In this document: positions 36,741-45,354 of the stretch, one piece after another
How positions within the stretch are numbered: the first letter of the stretch is position 1
How the letters are laid out: the number at the start of each line of letters is the position of its first letter
NCBI GenBank assembly: GCA_964644675.1
Contig: CAZXWK010000014.1
Location: 1 to 47,318, forward strand
Source: CAZXWK01 sp964644675
Lineage (GTDB): Bacteria; Actinomycetota; Coriobacteriia; Anaerosomatales; JAAXUF01
Reading direction: 5' to 3'
DNA length: 47,318 nucleotides
Position numbers and translations under genes: made by a program
The notes under the pieces: model-generated
Database searches by the model: none
Seen by the model: only the letters and a program-made list of their open reading frames with translations
What the model was told of the DNA's origin: nothing

Positions 36741-37262
36741 CTAGAGTTCGCGGACCCCCCACTTGTAGCTGCGCACGAGCAGTACCCCCGAGTCAAGCCT
36801 GAGCTCGATGGTGCGCGCGTGCCCCTCCCCCGTATCTTCGGCGACAAGTGGCACAGACATGAGCAGCAACTGGCTCCTGACCTCGGCGATGTTTCGCTCG
36901 CCGATGTTGGCGGTCGTCGCTTCGCCGCGGAACATGGCGGCCCCTCCGGCGATCTTCGCCAGGATCCTGCGACGGTTCGCGCCCTGGGCGACCAGCGCGT
37001 TCACGAGCAGCGGGATCGCCGTGGAGGCGAATCTGCCCGCCTGCTCGGCGGTCGCACCGCTCGACGGCACGGGCAGCATCACGTGCACCATGCCGCCGAT
37101 CCGTCGCTCCGGGTCGAACATCGCGACGCCGACGCACGACCCGAGAGCGGGCGTCATGAGCCGTGCGGGGTGTCGAGCGATGCGCAGCTCTCCTACCCCG
37201 ACCTCGACGAGCAGAGGATCGGGAGCGAACAGCCCCGGATCGCGTGGGTCTCGGAGCGTCAT
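36741..37262 (-). CDS. cheD: Chemoreceptor glutamine deamidase CheD
   Basis: 173 residues. Deamidates receptor glutamines and binds CheC. Catalytic residues visible: Cys43 in ALGSCVGVAMFD and His60 in GGMVHVMLP. Two bases after the cheC stop, as in Bacillus and Thermotoga where cheC-cheD are paired. Confidence 0.94.
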   Translation of the reverse strand: MTLRDPRDPGLFAPDPLLVEVGVGELRIARHPARLMTPALGSCVGVAMFDPERRIGGMVHVMLPVPSSGATAEQAGRFASTAIPLLVNALVAQGANRRRILAKIAGGAAMFRGEATTANIGERNIAEVRSQLLLMSVPLVAEDTGEGHARTIELRLDSGVLLVRSYKWGVREL

Positions 37263-37264
37263 CG

Positions 37265-37876
37265 CTAGGCCATCCCCAGCCGGGCGAGGATCGTGGCCAT
37301 GCCGGCCTGGTCGGGCAGGAAGAACAGCGCTCCCTCGACGCGGCAGTCCTCGTCGAGAAACGTCGTCCGCACCAAGACGGCCGCGTCCGCGAACAGCCCG
37401 GTCTCGGCGATGACCGCTTCGATGAGCGCCCCCGCCATGTCGTAGGCGAGCGAGACCCCCGAAGGCAGGATGTCCAGGCCCGTCAGTCGGGCGATCGCCG
37501 CGAGGTAGGAGGCGACGAGCACCTGTGCGGCATTGCCGAGCAGCGCCTCCTCGTCCTCGCCGAACTCCGTCGCGGTGCCCACGGCCCGCCCGTGAAGCAG
37601 GTCGACGAGCGTGAGCGCCGCGTCTCTCGGAATCATGAAGAGCACGCTTCCGGTCACGTCCCGCAGCATGCGCGCGTACACGCCGAGCACAAGCTGCTCG
37701 GTCCCACCGAACACCCTCGGCAGCTCGACGATGTCGAGCACTTCGATCGTCGGCACCTCAAGCACCACCGGGCGGTCGACGAGCTGAGAGAGCGCGGTGG
37801 CCGAGTGGCCGGCACCGATGCTGCCCACCTCCCGGAGCGCGTCGAGCTGCGGATCGGTCAGGTTCTCCGGCTTCAT
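37265..37876 (-). CDS. cheC: CheC-type CheY-P phosphatase / CheD partner, altered active sites
   Basis: 203-residue CheC/FliY-fold protein. The two pseudo-symmetric helices normally have D/S-x3-E-x2-N. Here site 1 (around 12-19, DALREVGSIGAGHSATAL) has Ser19 in place of Asn, and site 2 (around 108-115, DEEALLGNAAQVL) has Leu112 in place of Glu. Each site lacks one of the two catalytic residues, so phosphatase activity may be weak and binding of CheD the main role (inference). Overlaps cheA by 4 bases. Confidence 0.9.
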   Translation of the reverse strand: MKPENLTDPQLDALREVGSIGAGHSATALSQLVDRPVVLEVPTIEVLDIVELPRVFGGTEQLVLGVYARMLRDVTGSVLFMIPRDAALTLVDLLHGRAVGTATEFGEDEEALLGNAAQVLVASYLAAIARLTGLDILPSGVSLAYDMAGALIEAVIAETGLFADAAVLVRTTFLDEDCRVEGALFFLPDQAGMATILARLGMA

Positions 37877-39831
37877 CGAGACTCCTCCGAACTGGCGAAC
37901 ACGGTGCGCGGGTCGAGAATCAGAAGTACGCGCCCGTCCCCGAGGATGGTTGCCCCCGAGAAGCCCCGGGAGTCGCTCAGCAGGCGCGAGAGCGGCTTGA
38001 TGACGATCTCCTGACGCCCGGCGAGGCCGCTCACGAGCAGCGCGTGCTGCTCGCCGCCCGCGGCGACGATCAGGATGCTCGAACGCGGTTCGGGCGGGGT
38101 GCGGTTGTCTCGGCCGAAGAGCAGGGCGTCGAGGCGGTAGAGCGGCACGATGACACCCCCGCGGAGCACGACGACCGGTGCGCCGTCGATCGTCTCCACG
38201 TCGACCTCACCCGCCGAGAAGACCTCGTTGACCGCCGAGAGAGGCAGCGCGAAGGTGTGCTCGGCTGACTCGACGAGCAGCGCCTTGACGATCGCGAGCG
38301 TCAGCGGCAGTTGCAGGATGAAGTCGGTGCCCTGACCGGGGACCGACTGGATGCGCAGCGTCCCGCCCAGGTGCTCGATCTTGCCCTTCACGACGTCCAT
38401 GCCTACTCCGCGCCCCGAGACCTTGGTGGTCTGCTCGGCGGTGGAGAAGCCGGGCACGCAGGTGAACATGAGGATGTCGCCGTCGCCGTACTCGTCGCGC
38501 GAATCCGGCGACGCGAGACCGACCTTGACCGCCTTCTGCCAGATTCGCTCGAGATCGATCCCGCGGCCGTCGTCGCTCACGACGATGGAGACGTGATCGC
38601 GCTCGCGTGCGGCGGTGAGCCGGACGCGGCCGCGTGCCGTCTTCCCGACCGCCAGGCGCTCGTCGTGCGGCTCGACGCCGTGGTCGATCGCGTTGCGGAG
38701 CAGGTGGACGATCGGGTCGCCGATCTCGTCGAGCACCGTGCGGTCGAGCTCGATGTCGAGGCCATCGATCGAGAAGTCGATCTCCTTGCCCAGCTCGGCT
38801 GCGAGGTCGCGGACCATGCGCGGGAAGCGGTTGAAGATGTTGCCGACGGGCACCATGCGGGTCTGCATGACCTCGTACTGCAGTTCCGAAGAGATGAGCT
38901 GCATCTCCTCGACCGCCTCGTTCAACCCGACGTCGTCGAGGTTTCCCGCGATGCGCTCGAGCTTCGAGCGGAGGATGACGAGCTCGCCCACGAGGTCCAC
39001 GAGCGTATCCAGGTGGCCGATGGCCACCCGGACGGTCTGCGTCTCGGTCAGCTTGGGAAGGTCCCGCCGCGCGCGCGCGGTCTGCGCGGGTCCCGTCGCC
39101 GTCTCTCCCAAGGCGTTCTCCGCCGAGACCGCGAGCTCGGTGACGTCCGCTGCGGCGACCTCGCTCACCTCGAGCACCTCGGCCTCGAGGGCGGCCGCGT
39201 CCGCGCGCGTCGCGAGGACGACCGTGAAGTCGCGCTCGAATCGCTCGTCTTCGATGTCTCTGGCGGACGGGACCGTCTCGACCACGTTGCCCAGTCCGGA
39301 CAGGCGCTTGAGCACCATGTACGCGCGAACCGCCTTGAGGACGCACCCGGGCTCGAGCCTGACGACGATGCGGAACAGGTGCTCGCCGTCGGCGAGGGGT
39401 GCTGTTCCGGTCGCCGATGCGGGCGCGCGGGAAACAGGCTCGCCCGCATCGTCGTCCTGCGCCAGGGAGACCAGCCGTTCGATGATGGGACTCGCATCCA
39501 CGGCCTGTCGCCCGTTGGACTCGTCGTCTATCAGGTCGCGCACGAGGTCGACCGACTGGAGCATGAGGTCGATGAGCGCGGAATCGACGTCCCGCTCGTC
39601 CTTGCGGACGCGGTCCATAAGGCCTTCCATCTTGTGCGTGAGGTCCGCGGTGCGCTCGTAGCCCATCGCCGCGGCCATGCCCTTGAGCGAGTGAGCGCCC
39701 CTGAACACCACTTCTATGGGCCGCGAGTCGTTCGGCTCGCGCTCGAGAGCCAGCAGGCCCTCGGTGATCTGCTGCAGGTAGTCGCCGCTCTCGGCGAGGA
39801 AGACTGCCCGGTATGCGTCCATGTCGCCCAT
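37873..39831 (-). CDS. cheA: Chemotaxis histidine kinase CheA
   Basis: 652 residues. HPt P1 domain with His47 (GAHSLKGMAAAMGY); a P2-like domain (FRIVVRLEPGCVLKAVRAYMVLKRLSGLG); P3 dimerisation (HLDTLVDLVGELVILRSKLERI); ATPase P4 with N box HLLRNAIDHGVEPHDERL, DDGRGIDLERIW and GRGVGMDVVKGKIEHLGGTLRI; C-terminal CheW-like P5. Takes signals from receptors via CheW and phosphorylates CheY and CheB. ATG one base after the cheB stop; the Met three codons on is an alternative. Confidence 0.96.
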   Translation of the reverse strand: MGDMDAYRAVFLAESGDYLQQITEGLLALEREPNDSRPIEVVFRGAHSLKGMAAAMGYERTADLTHKMEGLMDRVRKDERDVDSALIDLMLQSVDLVRDLIDDESNGRQAVDASPIIERLVSLAQDDDAGEPVSRAPASATGTAPLADGEHLFRIVVRLEPGCVLKAVRAYMVLKRLSGLGNVVETVPSARDIEDERFERDFTVVLATRADAAALEAEVLEVSEVAAADVTELAVSAENALGETATGPAQTARARRDLPKLTETQTVRVAIGHLDTLVDLVGELVILRSKLERIAGNLDDVGLNEAVEEMQLISSELQYEVMQTRMVPVGNIFNRFPRMVRDLAAELGKEIDFSIDGLDIELDRTVLDEIGDPIVHLLRNAIDHGVEPHDERLAVGKTARGRVRLTAARERDHVSIVVSDDGRGIDLERIWQKAVKVGLASPDSRDEYGDGDILMFTCVPGFSTAEQTTKVSGRGVGMDVVKGKIEHLGGTLRIQSVPGQGTDFILQLPLTLAIVKALLVESAEHTFALPLSAVNEVFSAGEVDVETIDGAPVVVLRGGVIVPLYRLDALLFGRDNRTPPEPRSSILIVAAGGEQHALLVSGLAGRQEIVIKPLSRLLSDSRGFSGATILGDGRVLLILDPRTVFASSEESR

Positions 39832-39832
39832 G

Positions 39833-40906
39833 TCAGGCGCACGCCTCCCCACACCGGTCTCGGACGAGTCTGCGTATCTCGGTCGCGATCAGATTCAGGG
39901 GAAGCGCGCGCCCGGCAGCACCCAGCCGCATCGCCGCGCGAGGCATCCCCCACACCACGCTGGTCGCCTCGTCCTGCACGACCGTCGCCCCACCCGATGC
40001 GCGGATCGCCTCGCACCCGCGTGCACCGTCTGCACCCATGCCTGTCAGAACGACCCCGACGGCCCGCTCTCCGAAGACGTGCGCGACGCTCTCGAACAGC
40101 ACGTCGCCAGAAGGGCGCACGCCGTTGACCGGAGAGGTGCGACTCAGGTGCACGTGCGGCGCGCCCGCACTCGTCACGCTCACCGACAGGTGCGTTCCGT
40201 GCGGTGCGACGTAGCCGTGCCCCGGCTCGATGCGCTCCCCCGCACGCGCCTCGGTCACGCGAATCGGCCCCATCTGGTCGAGCCGCTTCGCCAGCGACGC
40301 CGAGAACCCCTCCGGCAGGTGCTGTACCACCAGGTATGCGGCAGGAAGCGAGGCGAGCAACCCGGCGAAGACCCGGTCCAGCGCGGGCGGGCCTCCTGTC
40401 GAGGCGGCGATGCACACGCACGCGGCAAGATCACCGTCGGGCAGCACCGGTGCGACCTCCACGGGTGGCTCGGCGGGCATCTGCTCGGCCGCCTCGACGC
40501 GCGTCGGATCGACGCGGTACGCGACCCGGATCTTCTTGAGCAGCAGCTCGGTCAGATCCGGGATCGAGCTCGCCATCCCCGCCGACGGCTTGGAGAGGAA
40601 GTCGACGGCGCCCGCCGCCAGGGCACGATACGTCGTCTCTGAATCGTCGACCGACGAGAGCATGATGATTCGAGCGGACGAGTGCTTCCTGATGAAGGGA
40701 ATCGCTTCGAGACCGTTCATCTCGGGCATCTCGACGTCGAGCGTCACGACGTCGGGAGCCAGGTCGCGGGCCTTCTCGATCGCCTCGACGCCGTCCTTCG
40801 CCACGCCGACCACCTCGACGCGCGGATCGCCGGCGAGGGCGCGCGTCAGCATCTGGCGGATGAGCGCCGAGTCGTCGACGATGAGTACTCGAATCTGCTT
40901 CGTCAT
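39833..40906 (-). CDS. cheB: Chemotaxis response regulator / methylesterase CheB
   Basis: 357 residues. Receiver domain with the acidic pair at 11-12 and phospho-acceptor Asp57 (VVTLDVEMPEMNG); C-terminal methylesterase with the triad Ser169 (CIAASTGGPPA), His196 (VVQHLPEGF) and Asp293 (GMGADGARG). Removes methyl groups from receptors for adaptation; pairs with cheR upstream. Confidence 0.97.
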   Translation of the reverse strand: MTKQIRVLIVDDSALIRQMLTRALAGDPRVEVVGVAKDGVEAIEKARDLAPDVVTLDVEMPEMNGLEAIPFIRKHSSARIIMLSSVDDSETTYRALAAGAVDFLSKPSAGMASSIPDLTELLLKKIRVAYRVDPTRVEAAEQMPAEPPVEVAPVLPDGDLAACVCIAASTGGPPALDRVFAGLLASLPAAYLVVQHLPEGFSASLAKRLDQMGPIRVTEARAGERIEPGHGYVAPHGTHLSVSVTSAGAPHVHLSRTSPVNGVRPSGDVLFESVAHVFGERAVGVVLTGMGADGARGCEAIRASGGATVVQDEATSVVWGMPRAAMRLGAAGRALPLNLIATEIRRLVRDRCGEACA

Positions 40907-40925
40907 CGCTCGACCGCCGACGGGA

Positions 40926-41297
40926 CTAGGCCGAGCCGGCCTGCAGGCACTTCTTCACCGTCTCCAGTACCTTCGTCGGCTGGAACGGCTTGACCAGGAA
41001 GTCGAGCGCCCCCTGTTCAAGCGCCTCGACGATGAGCTTCTGCTGTCCCATCGCGCTCACCATCAGGACCCGGGCGCTGGGGTCGCGTTCCTTGATCGCT
41101 TTCAGCGCATCGATGCCATCCATCTCCGGCATCGTGATGTCCATCGTCACGAGGTCCGGGTGACACTCGGCATACTTCTCGACGGCGTCGCGCCCGTTGA
41201 CGGCCTCCTGGATCATGTAGCCCTCGCGCACGAGGATGTCGCGAATCATCATCCGCATGAACGCCGCATCGTCCACGACGAGGATCGTCTTAGACAT
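40926..41297 (-). CDS. cheY: Chemotaxis response regulator CheY
   Basis: 123-residue single receiver domain, Asp9-Asp10, phospho-acceptor Asp53 (LVTMDITMPEMDG), Ser/Thr switch in VLMVSAMGQQ and Lys in LVKPFQP. No output domain. ATG with GAGAGGG upstream, lying inside the last codons of cheW. Carries the signal from CheA to the motor, here perhaps the pilus machinery. Confidence 0.94.
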   Translation of the reverse strand: MSKTILVVDDAAFMRMMIRDILVREGYMIQEAVNGRDAVEKYAECHPDLVTMDITMPEMDGIDALKAIKERDPSARVLMVSAMGQQKLIVEALEQGALDFLVKPFQPTKVLETVKKCLQAGSA

Positions 41298-41787
41298 CTG
41301 CCCTCTCTTCTCCGGTTTCATCGCCGATGCCCGGCGTCACGTATTCGCTCCGAGGCATCGCCTCGTCGAGGTCGATCAGGATCACGAGCGAGTCGCCCCT
41401 CTGCACGACACCGCTGAATGCGCGGGCGGTCTCCGGCGTCAGGATCCCCTCGGGGACCGGCAGTATGTCATCCGCCGCAAACGACGTCACCTCGCTTGCG
41501 GCGTCGACGGCGATGCCGACCCCGCCCTCCGCGCCCTCAGCGACGATGATGCGCGACCCCGGCGTCGGCGCGAACCGTTCGCGGCCGAATCTCATCGCCA
41601 GATCCACCACGGGGATGACCCGACCGCGAAGGTTGATGACCCCGAGCACGGCCTGGGGCGCGCGGGGGACGGCCGTCGCGGGCTCGAAGCGGATGATGCT
41701 CCCCACCGATGCGATGGGAAGCCCGTACTCCTCGTCTCCGAGCCGGAACACGACGAAGCTATGGCGCGTGCCGCCTAGGTCCGACAC
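41290..41787 (-). CDS. cheW: Chemotaxis coupling protein CheW
   Basis: 165-residue CheW domain: FVVFRLGDEEYGLPIASVGSIIRFE, AVLGVINLRGRVIPVVDLAMRFG (the conserved NLRG), and a C-terminal DLDEAM segment with a roughly 25-residue acidic tail. Links receptors to CheA. Overlaps cheY by 8 bases. Confidence 0.94.
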   Translation of the reverse strand: MSDLGGTRHSFVVFRLGDEEYGLPIASVGSIIRFEPATAVPRAPQAVLGVINLRGRVIPVVDLAMRFGRERFAPTPGSRIIVAEGAEGGVGIAVDAASEVTSFAADDILPVPEGILTPETARAFSGVVQRGDSLVILIDLDEAMPRSEYVTPGIGDETGEERADV

Positions 41788-41796
41788 CCCTACCCC

Positions 41797-43113
41797 CTAC
41801 TCCACCTTGAACCGGTGGACGAGCTCCTCCAGACGCTGCGCCATGTCAGCGAGGTCCTGTGCCGACGCGGCGATCTCTTCCATGCACGCGGTCTGCTCCT
41901 CGGCGGCCGCCGCGGTCTGTTCGGCGGATGCGGCGTTCTCCTCGACTACCGCCGCGATCTCGTGCATCGACCGGTCGACGTTGCCGGTGCGCTCGGCCTG
42001 CACGGCCATCGAGCGCGCGATCTGGTCCGCGAGTGAGCTCGTTCGCCCGACCGCGTCGGTAAGCAGCCTGAGGGCCTCGCCGGAGCGCCCCACGACCTCG
42101 GAGCCGATCTCGACCTCGCGCGTGCCGATCTCCATGTAGCGGACGGCTTTCGCGGTTTCGGCCTGGACTTCCTTGATGAGTTCGCCGATCTGCTCGGCGG
42201 CGCGACCCGAACCCTCGGCGAGCTTGCGGACCTCCTCGGCGACCACCGAGAAGCCCCGGCCGGACTCTCCGGCCCGTGCCGCCTCGATCGCCGCATTGAG
42301 CGAAAGCAGGTTGGTCTGGTCGGCGATCTGCGTGATGACGTCGACGATCCCGCCGATCTGCTCGCTTCGGCGCCCGAGCAACTCGACCGACTCGGCGAGC
42401 GTCTCGATCGCCTGCTGCACCTCGGCGATCTTGATGACCGCCTCGCGGCTCGCTTCCTCGCCCAGCCGCGCGACTCCCGCGGCCTCCTCGCTGGTCTTGG
42501 CGGCCTCGAGGGCCTGCATGGCGACGTCGCCCGTGGTCTCGGTGATCTGCCCCATCGCGCGCGACGTGTCCTCCACCTTGCGCGACTGCAGCTCCGCGCC
42601 GTGCGCGATCTGCTGAACCGAGGTCGAGATCTCGATCGTCGACGAGTTGATCTCCTGCGACGACGCCGAGAGCTGCGACGCGGCCGCCGAGACGGACTCG
42701 GCCGACCGGCGAACGCTCGCGGCGATATCCGACAGTGAGGCGATGAGCATGTTGGCGTCGTCGGCCAACGCGCCGATCTCGTCGTCGCGCGCGATCGGTG
42801 CGCGGACGAGCAGGTCGCCCTTCCCGGCCTCGAGCATCACTTCGCCGAGATCGAACAGGGGGCGCAGGATGCGGTCCCGGAACTGCCACCGCCACAGCAG
42901 CGTGCCCGGCACGGCACAGATCGCCATCGCGAAGAGGCCGAAGAGCATGACCGGGAACATGGTGCTCAATGACAGGTGCAGGCTCATCCAGGCGAACAGC
43001 GCCGTCAGGATCAGTCCGAAGGCCACCGCCGGCCCGATCGTGACCCACGTGAGCACGGTGAACCACAGCGACAGCCCGCCGCCGGCGAACTTGCGACCCT
43101 CACTTGGCGCCAT
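41797..43113 (-). CDS. Methyl-accepting chemotaxis protein with HAMP domain
   Basis: 438 residues. Two membrane helices at about 17-40 and 48-68 separated by a very short loop, so no periplasmic ligand domain, then HAMP (RILRPLFDLGEVMLEAGKGDLLVRAPIARDDEIGALADDANML) and the signalling hairpin with tip DQTNLLSLNAAIEAARAGESGRGFSVVAEEVRKLAEGS. No C-terminal CheR-docking pentapeptide. As the receptor inside the che operon it is the probable main input; GGGAG 7 bases before the ATG. Confidence 0.93.
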   Translation of the reverse strand: MAPSEGRKFAGGGLSLWFTVLTWVTIGPAVAFGLILTALFAWMSLHLSLSTMFPVMLFGLFAMAICAVPGTLLWRWQFRDRILRPLFDLGEVMLEAGKGDLLVRAPIARDDEIGALADDANMLIASLSDIAASVRRSAESVSAAASQLSASSQEINSSTIEISTSVQQIAHGAELQSRKVEDTSRAMGQITETTGDVAMQALEAAKTSEEAAGVARLGEEASREAVIKIAEVQQAIETLAESVELLGRRSEQIGGIVDVITQIADQTNLLSLNAAIEAARAGESGRGFSVVAEEVRKLAEGSGRAAEQIGELIKEVQAETAKAVRYMEIGTREVEIGSEVVGRSGEALRLLTDAVGRTSSLADQIARSMAVQAERTGNVDRSMHEIAAVVEENAASAEQTAAAAEEQTACMEEIAASAQDLADMAQRLEELVHRFKVE

Positions 43114-43164
43114 ACCGACACTCCCATCCGCGGCCCGTCCGAGCCGCCCCCCTGCGCCGTGCCG

Positions 43165-44031
43165 CTATCGGCCGGTCGGCTTGCGGTAGATCCTCTCGCG
43201 TCCGTCCACGTGCTCGAGAAGCTCCGACACCGCGGGCGAAAGCCGCTCACTCCTTCCGAGCACCAGAAACGCGCCCGGGCTCATGACCTTGAGGAACTGG
43301 CCGAGCAGGCTCGATTGACGTTCACGATCGAAATAGATGAACACGTTCCTGCAGAATACGGCGTCCATGACCCTCATCGGCGAATCCTCGAACAGGCTGT
43401 AGGGTTCGAATTGGACCATCTGCCTGATCTCGGGCGCGATCTCGAACTGCGACGCCCCCTTCATGCGCGCAAATCGTACCTGATATGGGGGCGGGATGTG
43501 CCGCAGCTCGGCGACGTCGTACACCCCGGCCCGCGCGACGGCGAGAGCTTCGGGGTCGAGGTCGGTCGCGAGGACCGTGGGACGCAGGGGCTCTCCGGCA
43601 TCGCCCAGCGCGTCGGCGATCAGCATCGCGATCGAGTAGGGCTCCTGCCCCGTTGCACAACCGGCGCTCCAGATTCGCAGCGAGCGCGAGTGACTGTCAC
43701 GCTTTGCGGCGATCAACTGGGGCAGGACCAGGGTGCGCACCGCATCCCACACGGGCTGGTCGCGGAAGAACTCGGTGACGTTGATGGTGAGCGTGTCGAG
43801 CAGCTCGGCGTATTCGCCGGGATCGGCATCGAGGCGCTCGGCGTACTGCCGGTAGGAGTACAGGTTCAGCGCGCGAAGCCGGGCGGCGAGACGCCGCTCG
43901 AGGTAAGTCTGCCGGTACTGCGACAGATCCAGGCCACGGTCGCGGAGGACCTTGGCGACGAGCTTGTCGAGGTTCCCTCGGTATGCAGACCCGGTCGCGG
44001 TGCCGTCCAAGCGAAACCCAATCGCTCTCAC
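43165..44031 (-). CDS. cheR: Chemotaxis protein methyltransferase CheR
   Basis: 288 residues. N-terminal helical domain (LVAKVLRDRGLDLSQYRQTYLERRLAARLRAL) and SAM-dependent methyltransferase core with IWSAGCATGQEPYSIAML, VLATDLDPEALAVARAG and VFCRNVFIYFD. Methylates receptor glutamates, opposing CheB. The GTG at 44029-44031 has no strong ribosome site and a longer-than-usual N-terminal lead, so the start is uncertain by up to 20 codons. First gene of the che operon. Confidence 0.94.
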   Translation of the reverse strand: MRAIGFRLDGTATGSAYRGNLDKLVAKVLRDRGLDLSQYRQTYLERRLAARLRALNLYSYRQYAERLDADPGEYAELLDTLTINVTEFFRDQPVWDAVRTLVLPQLIAAKRDSHSRSLRIWSAGCATGQEPYSIAMLIADALGDAGEPLRPTVLATDLDPEALAVARAGVYDVAELRHIPPPYQVRFARMKGASQFEIAPEIRQMVQFEPYSLFEDSPMRVMDAVFCRNVFIYFDRERQSSLLGQFLKVMSPGAFLVLGRSERLSPAVSELLEHVDGRERIYRKPTGR

Positions 44032-44065
44032 CGCACACGGAGCTGGTGCGGGCCTCTGAACGCCT

Positions 44066-44081
44066 TGTATACTAGTATGCT
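44066..44081. promoter_or_regulatory. Divergent overlapping -10 palindrome between cheR and L,D-transpeptidase gene
   Basis: ATACTAGTAT (44069-44078) is a perfect palindrome. On the plus strand it supplies TATACT (44068-44073) for the transpeptidase gene; on the minus strand CATACT (44074-44079) for cheR. -35 boxes are poor on both sides. Confidence 0.35.
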
Positions 44082-44121
44082 ACAGGTTCACGCGCCCGTC
44101 CCTCGCGGAGGTTCGCACAAC

Positions 44122-45177
44122 ATGAAGGCTCCTTCAACGGCGAGCCGAGCGCTCACCCTGGTCGTCGCCACCATCCTGCTCGTGCTCTCGGGCACGCTCG
44201 CGTGGGCTGCGGCGAACGACTACAAGAACCGGGGCTTCGTTCCGGCCGGGGTGAGTGTGGCCGGGACCGATCTGTCCGGGATGACCGCCCAGGAGGCGCA
44301 GACCGCCATCGAATCCGCGGTGTCGGCGCCGCTCATGCGTCCCGTGACCGTACAGGCGGCCGAGCAGACGTTCACGCTCGATCCGAAGGGGATCGTCAGC
44401 GTGGATGTCGAAAGCATGGTCGATGAGGCCTATTCGCCGCGCCGGACCGCCCCCGTCGTCGCTCGCATCCGCCACCAGCTCGCGGGCGTGCCACTCCCGG
44501 CGCAGGTGAAGCCCAAGTACTCCGTCGACCCTGCCGCGATCGCCTCCTGGACTGCCAGCATCGCGGCTCAGGTCGACCGGAAGCCGGTGAACGCCCAGAG
44601 GCAGATCATGAAGTACGAGCTGGTGGTCAAGCCGTCCGTCGTTGGGTTGCAGACAGACACCGCCGGTGCGGCGCAGGCGATCACGGAGGCGCTGCAGTCC
44701 GACGCCGCGCTCTCGGAAGAGCAGCGAACCGTGACGCTGCCGGTCGCCCAGATCACGCCCAAGGTCACCGAAAGGGGCTTCAAGAAGACGCTGGTGGTAT
44801 CTCTCTCGCAGCGCAAGGTGCGACTGTACAACGGCGCGAAGCTCGAGAAGACGTACCAGATCGCGATCGGTACCCCTGCGCACCCGACGCCCCCGGGCGA
44901 CTGGAAGATCATCAACAAGCGCTACATGCCCACCTGGACCAACCCGGGCAGCGCGTGGGCCAAAGGCATGCCGGCGTCGATCCCCCCCGGATACGGCAAT
45001 CCGCTCGGAACGCGCGCGCTGGATCTCGACGCCTCCGGCATCCGATTCCACGGCACCAGCAACATCGGTTCCGTGGGAACCGCCGCGAGTCACGGCTGCA
45101 TGCGCATGAGGATGCCCGACGTCGAGGACCTGTTCCCTCGCGTCCCCGTCGGCACGCCTGTATACATCAGAAGCTAG
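44122..45177 (+). CDS. L,D-transpeptidase (YkuD) with N-terminal PG_binding_4 domain
   Basis: 351 residues. Signal peptide or anchor (TLVVATILLVLSGTLAWAA), a PG_binding_4-type domain (GVSVAGTDLSGMTAQEAQTAIE...PVTVQAAEQTFTLDPKGIV), and a C-terminal YkuD domain with IRFHGTSN and the catalytic SHGCMRM. Makes 3-3 peptidoglycan cross-links or attaches proteins. ATG with GGAGG 10 bases upstream; a much longer open frame in front overlaps cheR and is not coding. A second copy follows. Confidence 0.93.
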   Translation: MKAPSTASRALTLVVATILLVLSGTLAWAAANDYKNRGFVPAGVSVAGTDLSGMTAQEAQTAIESAVSAPLMRPVTVQAAEQTFTLDPKGIVSVDVESMVDEAYSPRRTAPVVARIRHQLAGVPLPAQVKPKYSVDPAAIASWTASIAAQVDRKPVNAQRQIMKYELVVKPSVVGLQTDTAGAAQAITEALQSDAALSEEQRTVTLPVAQITPKVTERGFKKTLVVSLSQRKVRLYNGAKLEKTYQIAIGTPAHPTPPGDWKIINKRYMPTWTNPGSAWAKGMPASIPPGYGNPLGTRALDLDASGIRFHGTSNIGSVGTAASHGCMRMRMPDVEDLFPRVPVGTPVYIRS

Positions 45178-45185
45178 ACGCGTGC

Positions 45186-45203
45186 ACCCCGCACTGCCGG
45201 GGT
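45186..45203 (+). terminator. Weak hairpin terminator after the first L,D-transpeptidase
   Basis: ACCCCG / CGGGGT 6-bp stem with a 6-base loop, 9 bases after the stop, followed by a moderately pyrimidine-rich stretch. Confidence 0.4.
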
Positions 45204-45238
45204 CGGTTCCCTTCACGCTGGTACGGGCGGTGCTAGTA

Positions 45239-45271
45239 GGGAACCCTCGACCTCGGGCGCGGGGAACCCTC
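45239..45271 (+). repeat. Direct repeat upstream of the second L,D-transpeptidase
   Basis: GGGAACCCTC occurs at 45239-45248 and 45262-45271, 23 bases apart (about two helical turns), just upstream of the TATACT -10 at 45299-45304. It may be a regulator-binding pair. Confidence 0.45.
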
Positions 45272-45298
45272 AGGTAGCGTTAACGCCTTCTCGCTCCG

Positions 45299-45304
45299 TA
45301 TACT
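45299..45304 (+). promoter_or_regulatory. -10 element of the second L,D-transpeptidase gene
   Basis: TATACT, 50 bases before the ATG, with no convincing -35 at normal spacing. The tandem GGGAACCCTC repeats sit 28-60 bases upstream and could bind an activator. Confidence 0.45.
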
Positions 45305-45354
45305 GTCGTGTTACTGGTCGCCCGCATTTCGCATCAACCGGAGGATGAACACCC

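Noticed and set aside
42976..44121. Upstream extension of the first L,D-transpeptidase frame through cheR
   Set aside because: It overlaps a clear cheR gene in antisense and the ATG at 44122 has a good ribosome site and a signal peptide.
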